Assembly (NCBI GenBank): GCA_019633425.1
Contig: WSUB01000033.1
Span: 240,798-304,797, forward strand
From: Tulasnella sp. 424
Taxonomy: Eukaryota; Basidiomycota; Agaricomycetes; Cantharellales; Tulasnellaceae
Direction of reading: 5' to 3'
DNA length: 64,000 bases
Part shown: positions 48,211 to 59,738 of the stretch, piece by piece
How the letters are laid out: every line of letters begins with the position of its first letter
Numbering within the stretch: the stretch's first letter is position 1
Translations under genes and position numbers: made by a program
Notes under the pieces: model-generated
Databases searched by the model: none
Told to the model about the DNA's origin: nothing
Seen by the model: only the letters and a program-made list of their open reading frames with translations

Positions 48211-49572
48211 TCATCTCATCCTCAGCCTGTTCTTCTTCTCTTCATATTCCAGCGCACCGTACCACTCACCACCAGCCAACGTCAACGCAATACCAATCGA
48301 GTTGGCGGGCGTGATAGTCTAGTGGAACGTGTACATCGCCAAGAGGACCATGATGACTTGCGTGACGTTGGCTAAAATCACGAGCATGGACGATTAGTAT
48401 CTCTAAAACGAATCCGGGTTGAAGGGCTATTCACCAGCCACAGTCATAGTCAAAGGCCCATTCTTCTGATTCGCCGTCAAACTAACGATATTCAACAAAA
48501 ACCCGATGATCCCGTTCAACAACACCGCCGTCGCGCTCCTCTGACTCCACCCTTCCAACCCCGGTCCTCTATGCACCATCGCCCACTCCAATTCACCGCT
48601 CGCCCACGCGTAGCCGATGCACTGCACGAACGCCAAGGGAGACATCCGCATGAACAGGTCCGAAGGGTGCAGCTTGATCGAGGTGCTGACGACGTTTTGG
48701 TCCGACAGGCCAAAGTCCAAGTCGAATCGCTTCGTGACGAAGCCGAAGCGTTTGAATACGTGGTTTAAAGGAGCGAGGCGCTTGGCTAGTGACGACGACC
48801 AGGGGTGGAAAGTTGAAGAGGGGCGTTGGTGATGATGGTGGTACTAGTGGGGTTCGGGTTGGGCGGAAGGGTAGGGCGACTTGGGTGGGTTGTTGTAGTT
48901 TCCGTTTTGGACATTGGGGAGAGTTTTCATTCCCGGGATAGGAGATGGAGACAAGGTGTATTCGTACCCTGGTTTAGCGGTGACAGGCGTAGCGACCGGC
49001 AAGTAGAGGTGAGTCGGGAGGAAGCCGAAGGGGTTTGAAGGAAGGAAGTGAGGACCGTCTTCAGCACTGCGAGGAACGTGCCCAACAACGTCAAGATGAA
49101 GCCCCACGCAGTGAAGCTATAGTCACCACAGGTACTAGAAAATTAAAAGAAACAAGGGTTTTTCAGTCAGCTTAGGGAACGGAGGCCGGGCTTGCCGCCG
49201 GATAAAAGCGTTCGACCCGGCCAACGCCTTGATTTTAAGAAGACCCCTGACTACTCACGCGAAACCGACCCCAGCGACGACGGGCAACAAACCCAGAAGT
49301 TTCGTAGCTCCAACTCCGAGAAGTCCTTTGCCTCTTGATGCTCCGAGGAAATAGGCGACGAGGATGGTGAAGAAGGGTGCGGGGGCGCGAACGACTTGGT
49401 GGAAGGGCACGGTAACTAGCTGCTGCGAGAGGTTGGAGACGGCGATGTTGAGCGTAGAGAGAACACTTAACGCAGCTAGCGTGAGGTTCTGTCGGACGGT
49501 TAACCTTACAGCTGGTGTCTGGTTAGAAATGGGGTTTGGGGTTGGCCCGGCCAAGTGGGGAGGGTTGACCAC
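48211..49572 (-). pseudogene. T3: longest TPT-family transporter fragment
   Basis: The only T copy that keeps an upstream exon: RQNLTLAALSVLSTLNIAVS, NLSQQLVTVPFHQVVRAPAP, FFTILVAYFLG and LLPVVAGVGFA, characteristic of the family core. An intron (GTGAGT at about 49258, TTCTAG ending near 49131) joins it to CGDYSFTAWGFILTLLGTFL. Downstream blocks are IKLHPSDLFMRMSPLAFVQC and GIIGFLLNIVSLTANQK. In the last exon a TAG replaces Leu (MYTFH*TITPAN), and the start region is absent because the copy ends at the M4 junction. So it is broken but informative about the ancestral arrangement. Confidence 0.8.
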
Positions 49573-49618
49573 AACACAGCATAAACAACACCCACAACGT
49601 AGCTTATCCTCCTCAGCG

Positions 49619-50641
49619 AGGCATCAAACCAACGCATCGATGCTCGCAAGAACAGGATCGTCCCCACCCAATCGGCGTTGCTGGGTTCCAGAGCAGCTTT
49701 GGACGGGCCGAAGCAATTGCAGCAGGTCACCGCCTTCGTGACGTAGGTTTCTTCGAAATTCCAATGTGGACCGACCAAGAAGCTCACCTCTCCCATTCGA
49801 TTATGCAGCCCCGACAGAACCCGTACAGAGACTTGCATCATTACTCTGACTGCAGACAACGGTGATGATCTTGTGCTCGAGGTTAGTGTTTGACCTCCCT
49901 GACCCGCTAACACGTAGACTGACGACGCGACGGATGCGTCTACCATCCGACGACTCTTTATTCTTAGACACGGAAATGCGAGCCCACGTTCACTCCCAAT
50001 GTCCCCAACAAGAACGCTAGCACTGATCCTTCGTCGAGCACAAGGAGCACCACTACCACCAAGGCGACAACTACGACGAAAGCTACTACTTCCACTACCC
50101 CGACCAAGGCCACTCCCACTACTACAACCAAGGACAGCAAGTCGACTACGACTAGCGCTACCTCTAATAGCACCGCTTCCAAGACCACTTCAGCTACCAC
50201 CACCACTACGGCAGCTTCGTCATCGAGTCTCGTTGCATTCCCTGTTGAGGCAGGCCAGTCTTCCGTAGGAACGTCCACAACCTCTGCTTCGGATGCTGCC
50301 TCGACCACAAAGGCGGCTGCAATTTCGGTCACTGTACGTGTTTCATCTCGAGTTTGGTCGTTTCACCGCCTTTTAACGAAACGTTGCGACCCGGTCTTCA
50401 GCGAACGAGTTTCGTCTCAGCTTCGGCTTCTGCCTGCCACCGACTCTGCTTCTACGTCCGCGGCTGCATCTATCAGCGCTGCTGCCTCGACCAGCAAGGC
50501 TCTAGCTATCTCTGCCATTGTACGTTGTCTTCGGCGTGTCTTTGCTCCTTCGGGAATTAGCGTCAACCTACTCGTCATCCACTAGGGCATCTCGTCCGTC
50601 CAGGCCAGCAGCACCAGCACGACCGCCTCGGCCGCCGCGAT
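49619..50641 (+). pseudogene. M4: M copy truncated at both ends
   Basis: Starts within M1 exon 1 at the codons for ASNQRIDARKNRIVPTQS, just downstream of the signal-peptide core, so it retains more of exon 1 than M2, M3 or M5. Exons 2-4 follow with Thr-rich stalk sequence. In exon 4 a 3-bp loss (ASASACHRLC-type reading) and other indels disturb the frame. Homology stops at about 50641, a few codons into the last exon, so the membrane segment is missing. Confidence 0.8.
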
Positions 50642-51300
50642 TCTAGGTCAGAGAAAGCGCGAAATTCATCGCTCGCAGGCTGTCGAAGTTGAGCGGCTTT
50701 GATGAAGAGTGCCTCTCCGGGGAACATAGAAGTGGGTGTCTTGCGTCGGCGTCATAACAGCTTGTACACAGAGATCCGAACTATAGCGAGCTAGGACGGA
50801 ATTCAAGCTCAGTGACGGAGTTGGGAATCCACTTGAATTCGGCTTCAGCCTTATGGGCCACAGCTTTGAGAGACCGAGGGCGTCCGGCCTTGAGCATTCC
50901 GGCTGGCTTCGGTGAGTCTATTGCTGGGGAAAATCACTTGCGCCCTAAGAAGGACACCGATCACATCCCCCCCGGAACTCTACGTTGAAGGCTCTCGCAG
51001 TTGAAAATTTGCCCGTCTGCTGGATACGATTTCCCATTTAGGGCTGACACCTGGCGCAAAAACCAAAAAATAAATAAAATGACAAATATTATTATCATGA
51101 ACTCAGCACCTGCGTATAATATGAAGTGTGTTCAGTCCGAGAGGGTCTGACAAGCGTTTAATTGGGGAGGTTAGTTGACATAATCAAGGTCGCAAGGTAT
51201 GTTCCGGCTCGGGGAGCAGTGTTAAAAGTCTAGCGGGAGCATATCCTAACGGTTTCGAGTATGAGGCGAGTGGAGGCTTTCATAAGCGGACGTGGGACAT
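50642..51300. other. Unrelated filler at the M4-K4 junction
   Basis: About 660 bp with no similarity to other units that I can see. It replaces the M C-terminal exon, the 5S gene and part of the K upstream region. No gene, terminal repeats or RNA recognised. Confidence 0.5.
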
Positions 51301-51698
51301 GGTGCCTGGTATCAGGAACGGTGCGCCATTTTGACTGACAGAACCCTCCTGTCTATGTCTACGACTGAGTCGGGGACCACGCAACTGCCGTTCGAACATT
51401 CTAACCGCATCTTCAGTGCACGTGCCTTGCTTCCACCAGCCAAGCCAGTGGTGTGAGGGAAATCGTCTGTTCTTTCGAGAAGATTCGGCCTGTTGACACA
51501 GCATCCCCACGGATTTCGCGAGGGAAGCCACTTCACCGCCTCCAGTACTGGAGGCGGTGCGACTAACTGTGCCCTCGTATAGCTGTGGCGATCAAACCGT
51601 GGCTCGGCTACATCCTCTCTCAGCCACCACCTTTCGTTCCTTATCCAGTCTCTAACCAGCGTCGGCCGAATCGAAGCGGTCCTTGGCGCCGTGGCCTA

Positions 51699-54027
51699 AT
51701 GCAGGAATTTATCTCGAGGCTCCTCGCACCATTCCAGTCCTCTGGGGTTGAGGTACCGGTGTCACGACCTCACACCTCGACGATCGAGGAAAACAACGAA
51801 CAGGACGCACACCTCCCTTCCCGAATTGAGGCTACGGAGAGAACAATGCCAAAGAAACCTTCTGCGGTGAGTCCGATCCTGCATGCGCAGTTGGCTTAGA
51901 ATCGTTGATAATTGTCACAGCGACAAAGACTGGATGGCTTAGCAAGCTTCCGCGTTCGTCCCAGTAAAATTATCTTTACCTCTGGGACGTCGCCGCAAGG
52001 AAGCGGCGGCAAGGCAGATGTGGTTCAGGCGACATTTCGACGAGGCATGTGGAGGGATGAACAAGTGGCAGTAAAGAAAATTCGATATCACCCCGACGTT
52101 AACCAAAAGAAGTTCTCGAACGTAAGGCTGATTAGTCTTGTGATGGTCTGCACAGTACTTACTGGAGCTGCCTAGGAATATGTTCATGAAGTGGAGATAA
52201 TGGCTGGTTTGTCGCACGAGAGTATTGTCAAATTGGTTGGCTTTGTCGAAGAACTTGAAAACGGAAAGGCCTGGATAGTTTTGTCGTGGGAGCCGAATGG
52301 AAACGTTAGCGAATTCCTTGCCACTGGGACATGGGAAATCCCTGAGCGCGTCTCACTTGTAAGCGAAACCCGTCCAGGAGAAAGAGCCAAGAAAGTCAAC
52401 GACACTCTTATTCCAGATTAAGGATACATTCGATGGTGTCAAGTATCTTCACACTCGACAACCACCGGTTTGCCATGGCGACCTCAAATCGGTGAGTTGG
52501 TCCTTCTACACACGATTGTAATTTCACATCTCACCTTGATGCCCCCATCCCAGTTTAACATTCTCGTCAGCTCGTCCTACCGCGCAATCATTACCGACTT
52601 TGGCTCGGCGCGTGCCATCACTGAGTCAGAAGACGGGGTTCCAGACGAAGCACATGACCAGCAGGCTCATGGAAATCCAACGACGGAGCAAGCCCATCCT
52701 GAAATACATGTCGGTGCTGTTGGAAATCAGTTAACGTTGACAGGCCCTGCCTGGTCACTCCGCTGGGCGCCTCCTGAAGTGGTGAACGGGAAACGTCCGC
52801 GTCTGTCGACCGACATTTGGGCAGCTGGCTGGATCGCCTGGGAGGTAAGTGGCAATACGAATAACTGCTATTCTTGTCATCTCTTATGTCCATTGACAAA
52901 CCGTTCATCAGGTCATGACGGACAAAGTTCCGTTTCACGAGGTCAATTCGGCGGGCGCTATAACCTTGATGGTGATTCAAGGAGTGGTTCCTGAAACTCG
53001 CGAAGATGCACAGCTGGCGCAGATTATCAGGCTTTGCAGTCTGATGAAGGATTGTTGGGCATTCGATCCAAGAGCTAGACCGAACATTGCTCGGTGCTGT
53101 ACCGAGCTGCAATGGATCGTGAGTCCAGCGGTGATTTCATTGTAAATGTTCTTAACATACGTCCCGTTTTAGCCATCACTTCCCCCGTCCGGTGGGAAGG
53201 CTTCGGACTGCAAACCTCCGTCTATCGAGCTCTTGCTCACTACAGGTTGGATGCATTACAATCAGAATGACCATGAAAAGGCTACCTCGCTGTTCCAGGA
53301 GGCACTTTCTCTCGCGAGGTCTGCAGGGAGCCAAAGCGCAGTCGCAGAGGCATCGGAGCTCCTAGGACATACCTACCAAGTTCAATGCAAATACACCCAG
53401 GCAGAAGAGTCGTACACCCGAGCGCAAGAAATCTACACCCGCGTCGGTGATGAAGAGGGCCGAGCGAACACGTTGAATGGGCTGGGGGGCATGTACCGAC
53501 TTCAATCCAAATTTACCCAGGCCGAAGAGTCATTCACCCGAGCGCAAGAGATTTGCGCTCGCATCGGTTATGACCTGGGCCGAGCTCACGCGTTGGGTGG
53601 GCTGGGAACCCTCTACCGAGTTCAATCCAACTTTACCCGGGCCAAAGAGTCATACACCCGAGCGCAAGAAATCTACGCTCGCATCGGTAGCGACGGGGGT
53701 CGAGCAGTCACGTTGTGTGGGCTAGGAGAGCTCTGCCGTCTTCAATACCAATATACCCAGGCAGAAGAGTCGTATACGCGAGCGCAAGAAATCTACGCTC
53801 GCATTGGTGATGACCAGGGTCGAGCGAACGTGCAACGTGGTTTTGGTCACCTCCGCCGGGAGCAGGGTCGTAATGTCGAGGCCGCATCCCACTTCGCAGA
53901 GGCAAAAGATTTATATGCTCAGACCGGAAACACTGGAGACGAGGAGGACGCCGCTCATTGGCTCGCGGATGTGTCACCAAATCAAACCTCACCATGGTCA
54001 AGCGAACGTGCAGCATGGTCTTGGTAA
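51699..54027 (+). CDS. K4: protein kinase fused to TPR repeats, altered C-terminus
   Basis: Exons 51699-51866, 51921-52121, 52176-52358, 52417-52491, 52554-52844, 52912-53118 and 53173-54027 give about 659 aa. Kinase motifs are complete (GSGGKADVVQATF, QVAVKKIRYH, HEVEIMAGLSHESIVKLVGF, VCHGDLKSFNIL, DFGSARA, RWAPPEVV). Six TPRs follow with distinct helix-A residues (LNGLGGMYRLQS, LGGLGTLYRVQS, LCGLGELCRLQY). After SPNQ the frame leaves the family ending and stops after TSPWSSERAAWSW. A second copy of the last TPR and normal tail lies just downstream (about 54000-54190) in another frame, so the tail change comes from a partial 3' duplication. Confidence 0.88.
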
Positions 54028-54232
54028 CCTGCGCCGGGAGCAGGGCCGTAAAGTCGAGGCCGCACCCCACTTTGCTGAGGCAAGAGAATTATATGCTCAG
54101 ATTGGAAGCACTAAAGATGAGGAGGACGCCGCCCGTTGGCTCGCAGTTGGGTCACCAAAACAAAACTCATCGACGCCTGGACCCCGTGCATCCACACACC
54201 CCAGCGTCCCATTCATAATACCTTCCCAGTGA
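54000..54232 (+). pseudogene. Duplicated 3' end of a K gene, out of frame
   Basis: Encodes LGNLRREQGRKVEAAPHFAE, then ELYAQIGSTKDEEDAARWLA and SPKQNSSTP, the normal end of K proteins, in a frame different from K4. It overlaps the altered K4 tail. Either a remnant of a sixth K copy or a local duplication. Confidence 0.65.
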
Positions 54233-55071
54233 TAGATTGCTTATCCGCACTCTCCATCTTACCTACCAGTAGTCCTTGCTTACAATGGATCGGGTATCCT
54301 ACTCCTGGGCTGCATGCTCCGCTAGAGCGACGTCTTTCGGTCCTACCCCACACAAGTTGTATTTAGTCTGGGAGCCTAGTCTTTCAGAACAACTTCGGCG
54401 ATGGGTTATTTATGTTTCTACTGTGCACCGCGAGTGCAGAAACATCTATTAAGCTAACCATTTGCCAGTCTATTTCTACTTCGTATTCCTAACACCCTTA
54501 TAGTTCGTTAGTTTTATTAACATTAGGACGAGATACAAGGAGGTTGCCGGTGAGGTGACCAGGTAAAGCCGAATCTCGACTTGACCGAGGAATCCGAAAT
54601 CCAACTCTTCCACGGCCCTTCCGCCTTCCAAACTGACACGTTTGACGATCCTGAGTGAGCGATCATAAAGGCATGGGTGGGCTGTCGAGTCGTCGTCGAC
54701 CCTGTTCTGTAGTTGGACGTATTTGCGCAGGCAATGCCACCTCGACAGCTGTCATTTGAACATTTAAATCGCATGTCCAGTGTATGTACCTTTGAGTGCC
54801 TTCCACCAGCCAAGCCAGTGGTGTGAGGAACATCATCTGTTCTTTCGAGAAGATTTAGCCCATCGACGGAGCATCCCTCACGGATTTCGCGAGGTACGCC
54901 TCCGAGTACTGGAGGCGGTGAAGCCGACTGAGCCCTCATATAGCTGGCGCGATCAAACCGTGGCTCGGTTGCACCCTCTCCCAACCACCACCTTTAGCTC
55001 CTTCCCCCGCGACACTCAGTCTCGCTAATCACCATCGGTCAAATCGAAGCGGTTCTTGGCGCTGTTGGCTA
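54233..55071 (+). promoter_or_regulatory. K5 upstream region fused directly to K4 3' flank
   Basis: At about 54258 the K4 3' flank switches into sequence that in U1-U3 lies just after the 5S gene (ACCTACCAGTAGTCCTTGCTT). T, M and 5S are thus missing between K4 and K5. An extra ~45-bp segment is inserted near 54340. The rest matches other K upstream regions. No coding region. Confidence 0.6.
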
Positions 55072-57150
55072 ATGCAGAGATCTATCTCGAGGCTCCTCGC
55101 GCCGTTCCAGTCCCCCCGGGTTAAGGTACCGGTGTCAAGACCTCACACCCCGACGATTGAAGAGAACAACGAACAAGACGCATACCTCCATACTCGAATC
55201 GAAGCTGCGCAGAGAACAGCGCCCAAAAAACCTTCGGCTGTGAGTCCGATCCTGTATGCGCAGTTGGCTTAGAATCGTTGACAATAATGTCCCAGCGGCA
55301 AAGACTGGATGGCTTAGCAAGTTTCAGCATTCGTCCCAAGAAAATTGTCTTTACCTCTGGGACGTCGCCGCAAGGAAGTGGCGGCAAGGCAGACGTGGTT
55401 CGGGCGACATTTCGACGGGGCATTTGGAGGGATGAACAGGTGGCAGTAAAGAAAATTCGATATCACCCAGACATGAACCAAAAGAAGTTCTCGAACGTAA
55501 GGCCGACTAGTCTTGTGGTTTGCTGCACGGTACTTACGGGAGCTGTGTAGGAATTTGTTCATGAAGTGGAGGTAATGGCGGGTTTGTCACACGAGAACAT
55601 CGTCAAATTGGTTGGCTTCATCGAAGACCTCGAGAACGGAAAGGCCTGGATAGTTTTGTCGTGGGAGCCGAATGGAAACGTCAGCGAATTTCTTGCCACT
55701 GGGAGATGGGAAATCCCTGAGCGCGTCTCACTTGTAAGCGAAAATGGTCCACGCAAAAGAGTTAGGAAAGCCAACGGCGTACTTTTTCCAGATCAAGGAC
55801 ACATTCGAGGGTGTCAAGTATCTTCACACTCGCCAACCACCGATTTGCCATGGCGACCTGAAATCCGTGAGTTGATCGTTCTACACACGATTGGAACTTC
55901 CCATCTCACGTTGATGCCCCCAACCCAGTTCAACATTCTCGTCAGCTCATCCTACCGCGCAATAATTACCGACTTCGGCTCGGCACGTGCCATCACTGAG
56001 TCAGAAGACGGGGTTCCTAACCGGCAAGCTCAGGAAAATGCGACGACGGAGCAAGCCCATCCTGAAATACATGTCGGTGCTGTTGGAAATCAGTTAACGC
56101 TGACAGGCCCTGCCTGGTCACTCCGCTGGGCGCCTCCTGAAGTGGTGAACGGGAAACGCCCGCGTTTGTCGACCGACATTTGGGCAGCAGGCTGGATCGC
56201 CTGGGAGGTAAGCGGCAATGCGAATATCCGATATTCTTGTCATCTCTCATGTTCATTGACCCACCCTTCATCAGGTCATGACCGACAAAGTTCCGTTTCA
56301 CGAGGTCAACTCGGCGGGCGCTATAACCCTGATGGTGATCAAAGGGGAGGTTCCTGAGACTCGCGAAGATGCACAGCTGGCGCAGATCATCACGCTTTGC
56401 AGTCTCATGAAGGATTGCTGGGCATTCGATCCTAGAGCTAGACCGAACATTGCTCGGTGCTGTTCTGAGCTGAAATGGATCGTGAGTCCAGCGGTGATTT
56501 CATTGTGAACGTTCTTAACATACGTCCCGTTTCAGCCATCACTTCCCCCATCCAGTGGGAAGGGTTCAGACCGCAAAGTTTCGTCTATCGAGCTCTTGCT
56601 CAATATAGGTCAGATGAATTACTATCAGGCCGACCATGAAAAGGCTATCTCGTTGTTCCAGGAAGCACTTTCTCTCGCGAGATCTGCAGGGAACCGAAGC
56701 GCAGCCGCACAAGCATCGGAGTTCCTGGGAAATAGCTACCAAGTTCAATCCAAATACACCCAGGCAAAAAATTCGTACACCCGAGCGCAAAAATTCTATA
56801 CTCGCGTGGGTGACGACCATGGCCTCGCGAACACGTTAAATGGGCTGGGTCACGTCCACCGACTTCAATCCAATTTTACCCAGGCAGAAGAGTCGTACAC
56901 CCGAGCGAAAGAAATTGACACTCGCATCGGTTATGACCTGGGCCAAGCGAACGCGTTCGGTGGGCTGGCAGACCTCTACCGACTTCAATACAAATTTACC
57001 CAGGCTGAAGAGTCATGCACCCAAGCGCAAGAAATCTACGCTCGTGTCAGTAATGACCGTGGTCGAGCAAACACGTTGCATAGGCTGGGAGAGCTCTACC
57101 GTCTTCAATCCAAATACACCCAGGTAGAACAGTCGTATACCGGAGCGTAG
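55072..57150 (+). CDS. K5: protein kinase fused to TPR repeats, early stop in TPR region
   Basis: Exons 55072-55239, 55296-55496, 55551-55733, 55792-55866, 55929-56207, 56275-56481 and 56536-57150. Kinase motifs are complete (GSGGKADVVRATF, QVAVKKIRYH, HEVEVMAGLSHENIVKLVGF, HGDLKSFNIL, DFGSARA, RWAPPEVV). A 12-bp in-frame deletion shortens the insert after DFG. TPRs are more diverged (LNGLGHVHRLQS, FGGLADLYRLQY, LHRLGELYRLQS). At 57148 a TAG replaces the Gln codon of the AQEIY motif; the frame stays open to 57408 and still encodes the last TPR. The protein would have an intact kinase and about five TPRs, so it may still be functional. Confidence 0.82.
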
Positions 57151-58359
57151 GACATCTACACTCGCATCGGTAATGACAATGGTCGAGCACACGTGCAACG
57201 TGGTCTTGGTCACCTGCGCCGGAAGCAGGGCCATCAATCAGCGGCCGCATCCCACTTTGCAGAGGCAGAAATATTATTTGCGAAGATTGGGAACACTAGA
57301 GGGGAGCGGGATGCCGCTTACTGGTTCCGCGCTAATTCTATACAGCAACCCTCCACCGGCCGCAACCCCCCGGAAATGACGCCTCAACAACTCTCATCCG
57401 GGGTTTAGCTTGGAGGGGTTGCTGCATAGAATTATCCCCCAAAACGGACCAAGAATGGAAAAAGGACGGTGAGGGAAGGGTTAAAGAAGTAGCGGGACGC
57501 GAGTAGACATGCACGATTAAGGTTATATTATCCCGAAACCCATAATCGTGATAAATCAGCCTAGATTGAATACATTGGAAGGGCTAATTTAATCTATGAG
57601 TAACCTAATGAAATATAATGATAAGTATTCCATTACAATCGATTATAATATATTATATCCGTACCGTGAAGGTGACAATGGTTTCAGTCCGAGTCGTGCG
57701 CTGCTGGAAGTCCAGAGAATGAGACTATCGTACTCCCCAGGCCTTCGTGGAGCCACTCCTTTGCGCAGACAGTCTTGGAAGCGGTTTTTGCTGTCATTGC
57801 GGTGCGTGATTCCGTCATCACGTGTCGGCAGACAGAAAATAGTCGCTCCACCGAAATACTGACCCCGGAAGCCGCGAGGACATCCCGTGCCATTCGTGAT
57901 AATACAGAGAATGCTTGTTCATTCATCTACAAGGAAGAAGCAATGCATTAATGGGTAGGATATGCGCCCATTTGGAGGAAAAAGTCGCACCTTCCACCAG
58001 GAGAGCAAATCATCCCACCGCTGGCATCCGAGGGCTCCTCGGAAGTAGCTTTCCAGCTCGGCTTCGTGAGATTGATGTGGCCTTCTGAGTGAGATTGCGG
58101 TCGCTAGAAGACTTGCGGCTTTTGACTGCTGAGGTGGTGGTTGCTGACTGTGTTGTTCAAGTTGGCGGGATGCGCTGGACGATGTTGCCGCCCGTTCTTT
58201 GTCATATTGTTCCGCATACTCGGTGTACATTGTTGTAAGTAAAACCCTCACACGCGTAGCAATGGCAACCGACGGCCAATAGGAGCGGTCTTCAAACCAG
58301 GCAAGGCGCATCGCCGGATGTAACGCTATTGAACAGTGGCAGTGATTCATCAGCAAAAA

Positions 58360-58790
58360 GCCTTTTGGGATATATTTCTTAGGAAAACTATATAGAATAC
58401 ATATGCTATATATCTGGCCACCAGTATATATTAGAGCATAACATATAATTGCAAGTTATATTATTGTATATCACTTTAAAGCACTTTATAGCAAATAATA
58501 TCTGCATAGCATAATAGCATTTTATATCAGGATATTCACATTGCCTTGCTGAATTATTAGGGTGCTGTAAACAATAGCTAAGTCTAATAGAAGTGTACTG
58601 ACATAGTTTTCATAGAAGAATAGGCTTTAGTATAGTTTGTGCCGAAATTGCAACTGGTACCAGCATATATTTATATATGTCACTGGTGGTAGAAGCCCTG
58701 CATCAGGAAATGCATAATTCATACATATAAGGTGTGTTTTACATAGTGTACATAAATTCCTAAGATTTATTTATACTTCTATATTCTACA
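58360..58790. other. AT-rich spacer inside the hAT region
   Basis: Very AT-rich (repeated TATAT, GCACTTTATAGCA-like words), no coding frame. A similar AT-rich stretch lies at about 60110-60370 with TATAGCACTTTATAGCAC. They probably represent AT-biased decay of transposon DNA. Confidence 0.45.
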
Positions 58791-59738
58791 GGGGATCGAC
58801 GTGCGGTGTGTTGATGACAGAGTGTCCATTGATGGTCGTTCCAACGAGAATTTCGGCAATTAGCATATAAATCATTAATGAATGCAGAAATGACTTACTA
58901 ACCACACTATATAGCTTTCCCAAAGCTAGTAGCGCTAGATATAGCCCGGTTGGGGATCGCTGTGTGGCGCCCGGAGCGTCGCGACCGGTCAATGGGTGTT
59001 CCCAACGAAAAATGTCAAAGTTAGTTTTTAGAGTGAAGAACACACATCCAAAGGGACTTACCTGCCGGTAAAGTATGAGAACTCACAAGGCCACAAAGGC
59101 AGTGGTACTCAGGCGTGGTTTGGGGACTTGGGTGTGCTGACTTTGCCGTCAAGTTAGAACGACAGGGTCCAGTTCACACATGAACGTGCAAGGTTTGAAT
59201 GTGGACTTCCCCACTCCCCCCCCATCTCTGTCACCTCTCCTCCCCCTAATTACACTCAGACCTCAGTATCAATGATGACAGGAAGCATTGGCAATTGTCC
59301 TATCACCATTCTCTCAAGACCACAGGAAGAAAGAAGACATTGCGGACAACTCACTGAACCGCAACGACGCCTCGGGCCCGCACGCTGCAACTCGGTCTCC
59401 AACACACCTTGATCCCAAACTTGACAATAGTAGTCATTGTGGCATTTGGAAGTCCTCAAAAGGACTTGAGGTATGTCACCTTTGATGTGGGTTCTTGATT
59501 CTGAAAACTCACGTTGACATTTTTCGTTAGAACAACCGTTCACCGGTTGCGACGCTCCGGGCACCACACACCGATCCCCAACCGGGCTATATCTAGTGCT
59601 ACTGACTTTGGGAAAGCTATATAGTCTGGTTCGTAAGTCATTTCTGCATTCATTAATGATTTATATGCTAATTGCCGAAATTCTCGTTGGAACGACCATC
59701 AACGGACACCATCCCCAACACACCACACGTCGATCCCC
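58791..59738. mobile_element. Inverted-repeat insert nested in the hAT element
   Basis: Arms 58791-59024 and 59509-59738 are inverted copies: both contain, in opposite orientation, GGGGATCGACGTG at the outer end, CATTGATGGTCGTTCCAACG or its near match, ATTAGCATATAAATCATTAA, and CGAAAAATGTCAA at the inner end. The ~480-bp spacer has no recognisable gene. A MITE or foldback unit is the simplest reading. Frames in both arms encode the same peptide (KSFLHSLMIYMLIAEILVGT), which follows from the inversion and is not evidence for a gene. Confidence 0.72.
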
